A stretch of DNA of 64,000 nt from Salminus brasiliensis (lineage: Eukaryota; Chordata; Actinopteri; Characiformes; Bryconidae). The DNA lies in assembly GCF_030463535.1 (NCBI RefSeq), contig NC_132880.1, positions 26,000,487 through 26,064,486 on the forward strand, in the 5' to 3' direction. The notes under the pieces are model-generated. The model searched no databases, was not told the origin of the DNA, and saw only the letters and a program-made list of their open reading frames with translations. Shown here in pieces: positions 1 through 21,500 of this stretch (position 1 is its first letter; each line of letters starts with the position of its first letter). The translations under genes were made by a program, and so were the position numbers.

Positions 1-8736
<8,736 letters not shown>

Positions 8737-9080
8737 CCCGGATTAACGCCTCACACTCGGGCTACAAGAGCGGGGCTAACGCGCTGCAGATGAAACAGTG
8801 AAACACTCAGAAATCCCCCGCTCTCTCGTTCCCTTCTCTCTCGCTCGCTCTCCGCAGTTGCTTGTTTGTGAGTTTGCTTCCTCGCTTGTTTGTTGTTTGT
8901 CACTCCGCGTGCTCCGCTCCTCTGTTCCAGCAGCTCGCACTCTGCCCCGCGTGCGGAGGGAAAAGAAAGGCCCGCGAGACTCCCGCGGTACGATCACGCG
9001 CATGCGCGCTGCACTTTAAATAAATAAATAAAAAAACATACACCCCTCCTGCGCGCTCCCGTGACTCAGCATGCGCGCTC
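8737..9080 (-). promoter_or_regulatory. kpnb1: kpnb1 5' leader and CpG-rich promoter
   Basis: The 340 bases upstream of the start codon on the minus strand are CpG-rich and lack an obvious TATA box. A perfect NRF1-type palindrome GCGCATGCGC lies at 8998-9007, and a second GCATGCGC core lies near 9070. NRF1 sites are common in promoters of housekeeping genes, which fits importin beta-1. The exact start of transcription cannot be placed from sequence alone. Confidence 0.6.
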
Positions 9081-9390
9081 TCCAGGCGGGGACAACGAGG
9101 TTATCATTTATTTTCTAATTCATTAAAAAGATTTTTTATCCTTATTTATGTAGTTTTGTGTTATTAAGTGAAATTAAGTGGCGAGTGATTAATAATAAAT
9201 AAATTATATTTTATTTTATTAAATTTATATTTTACTAAAGATATTGTTGACTTCAGAAGAGTATGAAGTGACCACCCCCACTGAACATCAGCAGCTCTGC
9301 TGTAGAAATCGTTCTTTAATGTTCACATTTGAGAACTTCACCTGGTCTCTCAACACCAGCTCCATAGCCAAGAGACCCCCCTCCCATCCT
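9081..9390. other. AT-rich intergenic stretch
   Basis: An AT-rich stretch of short TTATTTTA-like runs joins the kpnb1 promoter to the LINE relic. I see no gene, RNA or clear repeat here. Confidence 0.5.
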
Positions 9391-9640
9391 CACCATGTTG
9401 CACAGAGAGACTGTTGATAACATCTTGAGCAGCTGCATCACTGTCTGGTCTGGGAATCACAACATCTCTGACCACAAGAGCCTAGAGCGAATAGTCAGGA
9501 CAACTGAGAAGATAATCAGGCGCTCTCTCCTCCCGTCCATCCTGGGCATTAACACCACATGCTGCATCGACCGCAGCATCTGGGCCATCACACTCCTCGA
9601 CAAACAAGGCTCTGGGCCACCCTGCTGTGACACTGCTGTG
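9391..9640 (+). pseudogene. LINE ORF2 C-terminal relic
   Basis: A frame open from 9395 to 9643 translates to a stretch containing NILSSCITVWSGN and SLERIVRTTEKII. It resembles the segment downstream of reverse transcriptase in fish non-LTR retrotransposons, where ILTGCITAWYGN and LQRVVRTAEKI-like motifs are usual. No reverse-transcriptase core (YADD-type motif) is present nearby, so this is a 5'-truncated dead copy. The clade (L2, Rex1 or jockey-like) is not settled. Confidence 0.7.
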
Positions 9641-10079
9641 TAGAGCACAACGTGTTTGTTGAGGAGTCTGATGGGGAGGAAGCTGTTGCAGGGTGGTGTT
9701 TTAAAGTTCTGTGGCACAGTAAAAGGGTGTGTAAAATTATCGGGCCACTGTAAGGGGAGGAGTTGTAAAGCAGAGTTTGTAAAATTGCAGTCCTGAAATG
9801 AATAATTAGGTGGTGTTTGTTGTTCTCAGTGTTGTCTGGTTCAGCAATAATGAGGGTTCAAACCCCCGGCTGCTACTTTCTCATAATCTCCCTGTGAGAT
9901 CTAATGAGGCCGCTCACTCTAATCCTCACAAACTTTCTGCTTCACTTGTTTGAATCTCAAATCTGTAGGCTGAAACCATGCACATAAACACATGTGCATT
10001 ACTCATATGTTAAATAACCTGGTTAAATTGTTGACATTCAATCTCTTATAGTGAGTTAACCACAGTAACCTGAAGCCCT

Positions 10080-10900
10080 GAAGCTCAAAACCCTCACATT
10101 TCTTTACAGTGGAGGTGATGGAACCAGAGGTCACCATGAGTACAACACAAATGTAGCCATTCATCGCCTGGGAGTTTTTCCCACTCCTCCATGCAGAATT
10201 CTTTCAGTTGTGTCAGCTGTCTCACATTTTCCTCAAGCGCCCTCTGATATTATAAAAAAATCTAGCGGATTCTGTGTTGGAGAGATCTCCAGGCCCTACT
10301 GCAGAGAATCAGCCCCAAACTGTGACCTTTTCACCTCCATGCTTCATAACATGTCCTAATAATGTAACTTTGGATGTCCTGGTCTTGGTGTAGGTGTGGT
10401 CTCTTTCTGATGGTAGATGCTGTACATATGGCTATGGTAAGAGCTACCTGTAGGTCTCATGATGACATTTTAGAGCTATTGGAGACTTCTTCATGCATCT
10501 TATGGGCTGCTCTTAGGCTGGACTTGCTAGGACGTCCTGACCTATCCATGCTGGCATGTTTTCACTTGTGAATGATTCAGTGATTTAGACAGAGGTGGGG
10601 TGATTTCAAATTCTTGAAGATTCTTCAAGATCTTTTTTTAAATCCCTTTCCAGACTCTGCATCTGTGTCTACAACTTCCTTTCTGAAGGGCTCAGAGAGC
10701 TCTTTAGATTTGGCCATGGTAACAACACTCACTTTACCAATCAAGCGCAAATCAGACTAAATGTGTGAGGTTTAAATAAGACAGGCTCCTCCAAAATCCC
10801 CTCTAATGATGTTCTAATCATCTGCTGCTACTATGCTGCACCTCATTCTAATTGTAATCATTTGAAGTAGTAATAAATGTGGAGGTGCCCTATGTTTGTC
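10080..10900 (-). pseudogene. Degenerate Tc1-like transposon relic
   Basis: On the minus strand a start near 10720 gives MAKSKELSEPFRKEVV, like the helix-turn-helix N-terminus of Tc1-type transposases (MAKTKELS...). Further on, GEKVTVWG resembles the family motif GGGSVMVWG. Stops and frameshifts break the frame many times. The same family appears as a fragment at about 57030-57180, and possibly at 37165-37260. Confidence 0.65.
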
Positions 10901-11890
10901 CTGAATTAAAAAAGTGCATTTCTATTAACTAATTCTTAGTACAAATACTTTGATAACTTACTTAAGTAGAAACGTTGGTTATCTTTACTGGAGTAATTAT
11001 TTTGTTTTTTTGCGGAGGTGGGGTAGTGCACTATAGGCCCCTGTGGTGCGGCCTAAGCTTTTGGTCTTTGTTTTCCTTACATTACTTTTTGTTTTACACT
11101 TTAAGTAGTTCTGAAACCAGTCCTTTTACACTTTTACTGGAGTACAAAGCTTAAGTTGATACCTCAACTTCTATAGACGTCTTATATTTTAAACCCTCTC
11201 CACTTCTACCTGAGTAATGAATATGAATACTTTTGACACCTTTGTATATAGTTCAAATGGAGATCAAACATCCAGATGTTTAATTATGTTAAAACAGTGT
11301 CTTAAGAATCAGGAAATGTGCTCCTAACCATGTGTAGGGGCATTAGATTCTTTCAATGTCTAGTTCCCTTCACCACCACACGCCCAAAAAAATGCCTCCT
11401 AACCTGATCAGAAACCAGAACCAATCTTTGTTTGTTGCACAGATCATGTGACTTACTTTAGTCTGTAAAAACACAAATAGACTTCTTTACAGAGCAGAAC
11501 AGTGGAGTAACAGGAACCACCTTTACCTCAGCGCAGCACGTAGTACTGCTTTGTGCACTGCAGCTCAGTTTGAAGGTGGATTTGGTTGTACAAAGCTGGA
11601 CATAATGTAGGTCCAGTCTTAGCTCAAATGTCTAAATAAGGTTTATATATAAAAATTCTGCTCTGCTGAATTTTTTATGTTGTTTTTATGTACCCGAAGC
11701 AAACAACTGAATATGAATTTGAATGCATTTGGCTGTGTATTTATTGAGATATGATTGGTGATAGCCAATGGTGAAGTCCAGTGTTTGTTAGCAACATTAG
11801 CCTCTTCTAGCCATCTCCTGTTGTGATAAAGAAGAACACACACCAGATATCATCAGTCATGTTCCTAAGTTACTGTTATTGCTCATATGA
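10901..11890. other. Intergenic stretch without recognised features
   Basis: AT-rich DNA between the Tc1 relic and a transposon end fragment. I see no coding exon, RNA gene or clear repeat. The open frame on the minus strand at 11643-11843 has no family resemblance. Confidence 0.4.
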
Positions 11891-11894
11891 CTGG

Positions 11895-11962
11895 GATAAT
11901 GATGATGATATTGATATCACAATATAATGACAATTCTATTTTTCTACATTGTGCAGCCCTAA
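11895..11962. repeat. Fragment of a hAT-like element end
   Basis: The stretch ends in ATTGTGCAGCCCTA, the reverse complement of the TAGGGCTGCACAAT-type terminus. The same terminus bounds the element at 54631-55257 and appears near 24722. No partner inverted repeat is found close by, so this is an end fragment. Confidence 0.45.
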
Positions 11963-12109
11963 TGCCATGTATATCCTAAAATAGAGGTGGCATAGACCAG
12001 CAATCGCTCTCGAGCGGAGTGGATGAAATTACACAAACACCACATTAAATACTCTCCCTCATTGGCGACTCTCATCAGAGACACGACCCACGTAGCTCAT
12101 CCGTTTCAG

Positions 12110-12290
12110 TTTGTCAGCCCCAATCCTACCCCAGTCATGGAAAAAGGGACCACCATAGATAGGGCAACCACTGCCCAGATATTACAATGTTGGTGCTCTG
12201 TTCTTAGCAGTGACACTGACAAGACTTGGTACAAGCATATCAGGGACAGCACTGTGTACAATGACTGGCCACTTTATTAGATACCCGTTC
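12110..12290. repeat. Interspersed repeat fragment (CACTTTATTAGATAC family)
   Basis: It contains AGCAGTGACACTGACAAGAC and ends in TGGCCACTTTATTAGATACC, text I know as a frequent repeat of ostariophysan genomes. Related words occur at 17455-17600 (GAGCAGTGTCACTGCTAGG) and, in opposite orientation, at 59340-59390 (AATAAAGTGGCCAGTGA). The class is unknown to me. Confidence 0.5.
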
Positions 12291-12297
12291 CTTGCAG

Positions 12298-12890
12298 CTA
12301 CTGAGGACTAATTTGGCTGGTGTTTAGGCTGCTAAGGGCTTATTTGACTGGCATTTGGGCTAGAGTGCTGATTTGGCAGGCATTCTGGCTACTGAGGGCT
12401 GATTTGGCTGGCATTCTGGCTACTGAGGACTAATTTGGCTGGTGTTCAGGCTACTAAGGGCTGATTTGACTAGCATTTGGGCTAGAGTGCTGATTCGGCA
12501 GGCATTCTGGCTACTGAGGACTAATTTGGCTGGTGTTCAGGCTACTAAGGGCTGATTTGACTAGCATTTGGGCTAGAGTGCTGATTCGGCAGGCATTCAG
12601 GATATTAGGGGCTGATTTGACAGGCATTCTGTCTAGTGAGGGCTGATTTAACCAGCATTCTGGCTACTGAGGACTGATTTGGCTGGCATTCAAGCTAGTG
12701 AGGGCTGATTTGGCTGGCATTCAAGCTAGTGAGGGCTGATTTGGCTGGCGTTCAGGCTACTCAGGGCTGATTTGACTGGCATTCTGGCTTCTGATGGCTA
12801 ATCTGGCTGGCATTCTGGCTTCTGAGGCCTGATTTGGCTGGCATTAGGGCTGAATGTTGATTGGTTGACATTCTAGCTACTGAGTGCTAA
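12298..12890. repeat. Minisatellite, 30-bp units in a three-subunit higher-order repeat
   Basis: About twenty units of roughly 29-31 bp share the core CTGATTTGGCTGGCATTCTGG. Three kinds of subunit begin CTACTGAGGACTAATTTGG, CTACTAAGGGCTGATTTGAC and CTAGAGTGCTGATTCGGCAG. They alternate in order in the left half, forming a repeat of about 91 bp, while the right half is simpler. No long open frame exists. Confidence 0.9.
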
Positions 12891-13560
12891 CTGGACTGCC
12901 ACTGAGGTGGCTGAAGTGATCACTGGATACTGCCAACTGCACCAACTAGGTGATTTTTTTTTTATTTTTATGGCCAGTTTTCCTGTAGGAAATCCATTTA
13001 CATATTGCCATCCTGATTTTGCTTCCGCTGGTTTCTGGTGGCTATTTTCACAGGTTATTGAATGAATCGTACACCAGATCTATCCATCAGCAACTCTGTG
13101 AAGAATCTTAAAAGGCACAGGTGGATATGTGTCTGACTGAACTATATAAACAAAACCATATGAGCAAAAAGCTAACTTACAAACTTTATAAGGCAGTGCT
13201 AAAAAGCTAATGCAAGCAAACAGGGCTAAATTGGTGATAATTTAAATGAACACAGACTACCCTAGTCCTAGCTAACAGGTCTAAATCAAGCTGACTTTAA
13301 CTAATAGTGCTCCAGAGATCACAATATCGCCCCCTAGGTTCCTTGATTACTGAAATCAGGATTAGCAGGCGAGATCCAGCCATGGTGACACCAGTTTCGC
13401 AAGGCCACATCAACTGCAAATATCTAGTTTGACTGTAGCTTAAAGCAACCGCTGTGGTAAAAGAAATGAAAAAGAAAAGGGCGAGAGGTGAAAAGGCACA
13501 GCTTGGCTAATAACCCAAGGAAAACGTGATGGTGGTTGAGTTATAAATATGTATGGGTAT
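12891..13560. other. Intergenic stretch downstream of ube2m
   Basis: Ordinary AT-rich sequence with scattered AGCTAAC words lies between the minisatellite and the predicted ube2m polyadenylation site. I see no exon or RNA gene. Confidence 0.4.
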
Positions 13561-14446
13561 ATAAGCATTCAAGTCCATATTTTATTCAACATAATTCATA
13601 TTGCAGTCATTGTGAACAGCTGGGATTTCAATATACACAATAGAATTGTAACATTTTCTGCCACCCTGCCTAACCCAAACCCAGCCCCCCTTCACAAAAA
13701 TCCAACACTCTGCACCCCCCCCCTTCTCGACTATTACACATGGAGAAAACCATGACAAAACAAATGATCTCCCAATCCTCCAGAGCCAAACCTGCATACT
13801 GATCCTGTCCTTTGTGTATCTCTGCAAGTCAGTCATATGTCAGTTCGTCAGTCCGTCATGGACGTGTGCGTGAGCGTCAGGGTTCAGCTATACAGGTCTC
13901 CTATCAATACGTGTGTGTGTGTGTGTGTGTTTATGTGTGTGTGTGTGTAGTCAAATGTGTGTGCCATTCTACCTCAGCGGAGCTCAAATGGCTTCAACTC
14001 TCTGCTGAGGTCGGCCCACCTTCATAAAGAAACGTCTACAGAGTGTGTGTCAGGGAGGAAAATGGGGATTTTTCCCTCATCTTACTGAAGCGTCTGTGGG
14101 TTTTTTTTTTTGTCCGTCAAATGGTTGCCATACGAATCTCAGCCAAAATGAACCGAAAAAAAAGAAGAGCCAAACAAAAAAAACAAAACAAAATAAAAAC
14201 AGTGGGCACCAGCAGAGTGGCATTACTCATTACTGTTATCGCCTCGGCCTTCTCCGGGCAACTTATTATTATTATTTTATTTTTAACTGACTGTTCAAGC
14301 CTCACCGGTCTTTAAAACCCCGCCCACTTCCAAAATAGTCCCTCCCACCCCCACCCTCTTTCCGCTCTCCGTCGGTGTCAGTCAGTGTCTCAGCGTGTGT
14401 AAACGATAAATGTGTCTTGGTATGAAGCGCTGGCCGAGGCGGGGCA
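13561..14446 (-). other. ube2m: ube2m 3' UTR (predicted)
   Basis: On the minus strand an AATAAA signal occurs at 13586-13581, and an earlier one at 14281-14276, giving two possible ends for the ube2m transcript. The stretch holds a (GT)n run at 13911-13949 and several A-rich and C-rich runs. Which signal is used needs RNA data. Confidence 0.5.
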
Positions 14447-17400
14447 CTATTTCAGACACCGCTCAAAGTAGGTGGCCCCAACGTATCCCCCGCGCAGTGA
14501 TCGCTGGACGTTCTGCTCAAAAAGCCGCCGGTTCGTCTGCAGCACTTCCGCAGCCTCTTTGTTTAGCGGGTCCTCAGGATTTGGCTCCTGCAGAGGGAGC
14601 ACAAGAACACAATTTATCAGAACATGAAGGTGAAGTGACATACGCAACCACTGCAAGACTCACTGTTGCCTATAAACCTAGACTAATATGTGGACACCTT
14701 TCTGTAAATCACAGGTTGAGTGATGTGCTGCCTCAGCAGATGCACAAAGCTCAAACATGGAAGCTATTTATTCTTTAGTGCAACTTTAAGCTTGAAATAA
14801 GTTGCACAATAGTAATTTACAAGGGTGTAAATATCTGTCCCTATTCATTAAGTCACAGTATCTCACATTTTATATTTTTTTCAGATTGTAAAAATACAAT
14901 GACTACAATGATCAATAAATACAGTAATGAAGCTATATATAGAGTTATATTTTGATGGTGCCCTGAAATGAGGAGGACTGTGTTAAAAGTGTTGTAACTT
15001 CAACATGGTGAAACTGAAATGCAAACACCCTTAAATAAAGCCTGAAATGTGACAGAAAAAATCATGTACGTATCTTAAATATTATGAGGGGCACTGTATA
15101 GCTAAGAGTCCTTTTAGGAGTTTAGCATTCCTAATAGTAATCAGAAGTGCTAATTCTGTTAAGCCATCTAACGGACATCCATGCTGAGTGACGGGGTGAA
15201 AGAGGCAGGACTATCTCACCTACCTAGAGAGTGTGAGGCCAGCTATGCGCACTGGCTAAAAGTTTGATTATGCAAATTAGAAGCAAGGCCATGTGGTGAT
15301 TACCAATGGCAAGTTAGCAGGCTGGCACAAGATTTATCCCCTCCACTGTGAAACTGTGGCTATTTTTGGTTTCTAGATTTTCTGTCCCTACTAAAAGATG
15401 AAATTCAGCAGTAACACTGATGTGATTTGTGGCACAAATTCAATAGGAAAGAAATTGTAACTGATTACTGATAGTCAGTCTAGCAATGGCATTTGCTTGG
15501 GGCCAGCGAAACTATGGCAACAAGAGTGACATGGCAACAAAAAGCCACTGCCAGTGTGAACACAGGGCAAGAACAGATTCACAAAACTAATCAAGTCTTT
15601 CTGCATAAATAAGAGACAAAACTGAATCACATCATCCACTTACTAAGAATAGATACTGTAGTCCGTATATGATTGAGTTAATTGTCAAAACAGGCTTCCA
15701 GTCTTCTCTGAAAGAAAAAGAAAGACAGGTACTACATGAACTCACAGAGGGGCACAGATACACAGTAAATAAACTGATGAACGTATTAAAAGTTTCACAA
15801 GAACAGCTATCAAACGCAACTTCAAAACTATGGAATCAATACAGAGCTTTTATATCCTTAATCTGTTATGAAATGACGACAGAACAGGGGAGGAAACGGT
15901 CTAGTTACTTTAAAGCCTGTGACAATGGAGGACTGTGTAAAAAATGCCTGCAATTCCTAAATCTTTAGGTTTTTTGTTAAATCTCTTGAATTAAAGCTAA
16001 CAATCTTCACTTCAATCATATCCTGACTGCTTCATTTCAAATCCACTGACGTGGTGTACGAAGACAAAACTACAAAAACAATTGGTCACTGTCCAAATAT
16101 TGACGAACACGACTGTATCAAAAAAATGCAAGTCTTGAAAAGTGTGTGATGCTGTAAATGTAATTATCTTGATAAGCAAAATAATAAAAGATGCCGTAAG
16201 AATGACATTATTCTGCAGATTTCTAGAACCTTCTGCTTAAACTATTTTATCCACCAAACCTATTTAACCATTGACAGATCATTTGGAAATATGGAATATA
16301 TGGAAATGTCTAGTATTAAGATTAAATAACCCTGCAGTTTAACAGGGTCATGTCTGCATCAGTCAAATAACAGTTGATCTCCATAAATGCACAGCACATA
16401 CAGGCCAGCATGATCTATTGTTTATGAACTGCTATTGCTATGTGGGCATTCTGCTGAACAAATGTCTTCATGTGACCCACTTTTTATAAATAAAAGTGAG
16501 ATGATGTGTGCAAACACTGGTAAAGTTTTACCAAAAATGCACCATCCACTCCCCAATCCATTCAAGATTTTTGTGAAGATGAATTTTTGACCTTATAAGG
16601 AAGGCCTCATGCTGGGCTGCTTTTTCCAATGGAAAAAGCAATACAGGGTATCCAATAAGGACAGAGTCATTTACATATATGGGTCTTAAAGAGCACATAC
16701 CCTACATAAAAACAGCAAAGGAAATTATTCTTTATATAACGAGCCCTTTAAAGGCGATGTAACAAACATTAACTGTTTGGTAAAACTGTGCTTTAAATGG
16801 TACCTCAAAATATTTAGACAGACGTTGCCCTCCAGGTCGATGTTGGGGTGATACACCATCGTTTCACACTTCACTTTAGGAGGGTCATGAGGGTAGCCCT
16901 GTCCTACCTGGCAAACATGAAACACAAGCAAAACAGAAAGTTAAGGAATCAGACAGAAATCACAGTTAATGCCAGGTTCCCACCATACTATATTTTTCAC
17001 CACATTTTCGAGATTGTCGACAAAAGCCTAAGGCGTTCACTCACCGCTGGCTCGATGCTGCTGAAAGATGCTATCCAAATATCTGGACCTGATTGTCACA
17101 CTAAATCCGGTAGTGTGAAAAGTGTTGTGACTGGAAGTTAGTGCAGCTACTAGCTACAGCCAATGAGTGCACAAAACATGGCACAAAGCAAAGTGTGGAG
17201 TTATAGATATTATTATACGTACACGTTTGACTTGTGTGCTTTTGCTGCAAATCAGCATGCCAGAAACTTATATCAGTGTCATGTGCAGAATACTCAGACT
17301 CATTGCGGGTTCCTCATGATAAAAATCTAATCTGTCTCGCTGATCAGTCATGTAGTGTACAAACCACAACCACTAAAATATTCCTAATCACAAGACAACA

Positions 17401-18417
17401 GATCTCCGCTATTCAAAAATGGTTCAGTGGAAAGTTACCACCACTTGACCACTGCTGACCAGATATTATTGGGGTGGGGGCTCATTGTCAGCACAGCAGC
17501 GACACCGAAATCGAAGTGTTCATGGTAGTGTGTATGGTACTGTGTGCGGCACTGGTATGAGCAGTGTCACTGCTAGGTGTGAACACTGCTGAAAGGGCTA
17601 GAGGATGACTAACATAAGCTGTGCATTTAAGAGATGGGCTACAGTATTTAACTGTATACTGGCAAGATGGAGCTACAAGAGATGGGTTTCTTATAAAGGG
17701 GTTGGGGAGAGTGCATAGTGTGTAAAAACCCCAGTGACAAAGTATATGAACTCAAATTCAAATCAAATTAATATTCATCAACTCGACATCAGGTTTTATT
17801 TTGAAGAATAGCCAGCGTGTTAGACCTCTGAACCAATCAGACGACCTATTATTTAGCCACTACACCAACCAGAAGCCTTTTTGAGCGTCACCAATAATTC
17901 TAAATCTTGTGGATGGGTCTAATATAATCCTCAATTACAGCCAAGACCATCCAGATAGCGTAAAAGCAGCATAGAGATTATCATCTGGCCATCACTGTGT
18001 GTGTGCACACTCAGCAGTTTCTGACTTTTTTCTGATCTATTCCGTTGCTTTTGAAACAGAATGATACACAAGGTTGTGGTGAAACTCACACAGCTCCCTC
18101 TATAACGAGAAAAAAAAGACATACAACAAGGTTCATGCTGTCATTGTAAAAATCTGGCCCAGCTAATTTTGGTCTCATGTTACAAATCAACGAGCACACT
18201 AAAGAACTCTACTACTCTACTTCCCAGTTTCATCACCACCCCATACAAACACACGCTGCACTTACTTACTGGAAATGTGACGCTGCTCACACTGCACCCA
18301 CCAAAAACTATTCCCAACTCACACTACACTTGAATTCGCATCTTATCCACATATGTATGCGTACATAGTAATGTAAACATTTCAGTACATTTTAAACAGT
18401 GCAATAATGTGAGTGTA

Positions 18418-18507
<90 letters not shown>

Positions 18508-21500
18508 TGTACTTCCATGTTAAATATATTTGTGTTTTTACTACAGTGAGGGACGATGTACCTACATCTCACTCACCTTTACACCTGTTACACATGTCAT
18601 GTGGCGATAAACCTGATTTGACACAGATTGGTCTGAGAAAGGGTGAATTCTGTCTCCCTGCCACAAAATCAGTCCCAGACTGCTTTGCAGTGCACATGCA
18701 TCAAGCATCTTAATTAGCATAACAGATTACGCTCAGATTTACTTTTATTTCTGCTTGTAAATAAGGGCAATTCTACAGTTACAGTTGAATTATATAGTTT
18801 ATTATGGGATGGGCGGTATGACCAAAGATGAGTTTCACTGTATTGTTTTAAAATTTTGGTTTCACCGCACATCACTGTATTTTCATTTATTCATATATTA
18901 TTTATACTAAATAATTCTTAAATTCCTGCAATTGGTCTGAAAATCGGAAACCACCATGGTCCAGTTGATCCGGCCCTTTTTTTCTGGCATAAACTATAAA
19001 TGTACACTACATGTAAATATATATATAAATCTAAACTATATTTACACAAGTATTGGGACACTTGTTTATTCATTGTTTCGTCCTAAATCAAGGCTATTAA
19101 CGAGAGTTTATCCTGCTTTTGTTGGAGTAACTATTTCCACTGTCCAGGGAAGACTGTCTACTACAATTTGGAGAATCATTGCTGTGAAGATTTGACTGCA
19201 TTTAGCAACAAGCGCATTAGTGGAGTCAGGATGTTGGATGATCACCACCCCACCTCATCCCAAAAATATTGGATGGAGCACCATCATTCCAGAGAACACA
19301 GTTCCACTGCTCAACAGCTCAATGCTGTTGAGCTCAATACCCCTCTATCCCATGCCACATTAGGCATAGTGCCAAACATGTTGATATTTATCTGCTTCAG
19401 TGTCCCATTTTATTGGCAGTACTTCTCTTCAGGGACAAGACAAGCTGTATGTGCATTTGTACATGAGTGGCAGCAATGGGTGCAACTTAAAAAAGATGAA
19501 TGCATTAAAAGGGGTGTCCACAAACATTTGGACATATAGTGTAGATGTGAAAGCGCCCTTAGAACAGGGGTGTCCTTATGTACTATTTAACCCAGGTACT
19601 AAAACAGGCATAAACAGGCTAAGACCTCAAAAGGGTTAAAAGATGTTTGAATGAAAGGAGCTATGATTCACACAGCATAGTGTGAGCAGCTGAGCTTCAG
19701 CCTGCAGTACTACGAAAGGGGCGAGAGGTCAAACTAGGCAAATGTGTCAGCACTGTTAAAACATTAGCGAGGTAATTTACAGTGTTAACCAACTTCTTAT
19801 GGTGTCGGTTTGATCGTGACAGTAGTTTCAGGGCATTTTTCACAGTTGGGTTGTTTGGGTCTGACTAGTTTTTCTGCACAAGTGACAATGCGTCAAACAA
19901 TCCCAGACCATCTCCTGAGGGCCTAGGGCCTCCAGTCGTAAATCAGAGAAGAGCAAAGCCAATATTTCGAGAACTGAATTATTAGTCAGATACAGATCGT
20001 GTAAAGGCCAAAAGGTTGGTTGCGTATGTGAATCTTAGTGTGTGGGTGTTGGCTTGCTGACTCAGGTCGCTTACCTTAAAGCTGAACACAAACTTCCCTC
20101 CTTTATAGAAGCCCTGTAAAACAAACACAGTAAACAATTAACAAATGAGTGATACATCATTGTTTTAGGGATCCACAATATCAGAACCATATCTGTGTCA
20201 GCACATAATTGCTTAAAAAAACAACACAGAGTAGATTAGTGTCATATCTGAAGCTGAGATGTGCCAATATATTTGTTGAACTCCAGAGAAGCATAATGTT
20301 TAGGTGACACTGAACTACTGAGCTAAAAAAAAATAGCATTTGTAAACCAAAAGAAATAAAATGTTCTATTTCTATGCCCAATTTCTACATTTTAGAAATG
20401 TTTCTGTTTCACCATCCACATATACACATCATCAATATCAGAAATCAGGCCATATCAGAGTATCCCAATTTTTTTTTTTTTAGTTGGTTCATGATAACAT
20501 AGATCCACATTTAGATTCTCATGACTTATCATACTAAATAGACCAGCAGAGGTGTGCAGCAGCTCACTCCATTTTACCCTGACTTTAGTCTGATTCTATT
20601 GTGTTTGGCGCAGCTGTTGGACTGCTTTACTGTTCCTCATGCCTCTCTTAATTTAGACCTTGGTGTTTTATTTGACACCAAAAGGACCCAGCAAGAGAAG
20701 TCTAATACACTTCAGTTTTGGATGGACTAAGAAGCTTCACTGCAGGTCTTGAAGTTACTCGGCACATAATTTGATTTCTAAGCTGCTTCCTTTGCTCTTC
20801 TGCTGGAGTTCATTTGTGGAAAGCAACTTTAACAGTATACTTAATTTAGGCCCAAAGTGTGACCAGACTAGGAAAGACATCTAGAGGTTACCTCGTCTGG
20901 AGAAATGATGAGTTTAAAGTTCAGTAGATCATCCTGATCAGGAAACACAATCTCACACGTCTTTGGAAGGTTCAGCTCATTGATGTCTGCATTAAGGGGT
21001 TAAGGAGGGAGGGAGAGAGAGAGAGAGAACAAGAGAGAATTACAAATAGAAACATCCAACATCTTCAGAAAGAGGCTCTCCACCTACATAATAAAGACAT
21101 TATGTACTCTGCACAGTGTTAATTCACACACTTCTTGTCGGACTAAATAATAATTCACAAAGCATAGTATACATAGCAAAACATAGCATAATTCACAAAG
21201 ATGAGGCAAGTGTAAATCAATGTGTAGAATGATCGGAGTGTGTAACGCTGTAAATGTGAAAAGTGTCCCAGATATCTACTGTAGAACTGTGAGCTATGGT
21301 CAAGCAAAACCAGGGAATGAGATGTTTCATATGGCAATTGGGTCGCAGCTCCCTCTTGCTTTTCTGAAAAAAAAAAGTAAATTCTTTAGTATTACCTGGA
21401 TTTCTGTAGTGCCTACTATTAAATTGTGGTGTAATTATTGTCTAGATCACAGTAATAGATAAACACAGTGTAACTAAAAACACCTTATTCCATTCCAAGG

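Noticed and set aside
18324-18713. Open frames on both strands rich in Tyr-Ile
   Set aside because: They are translations of the (TA)n run. The same holds for the frames at 24403-24696 and 53303-53635.
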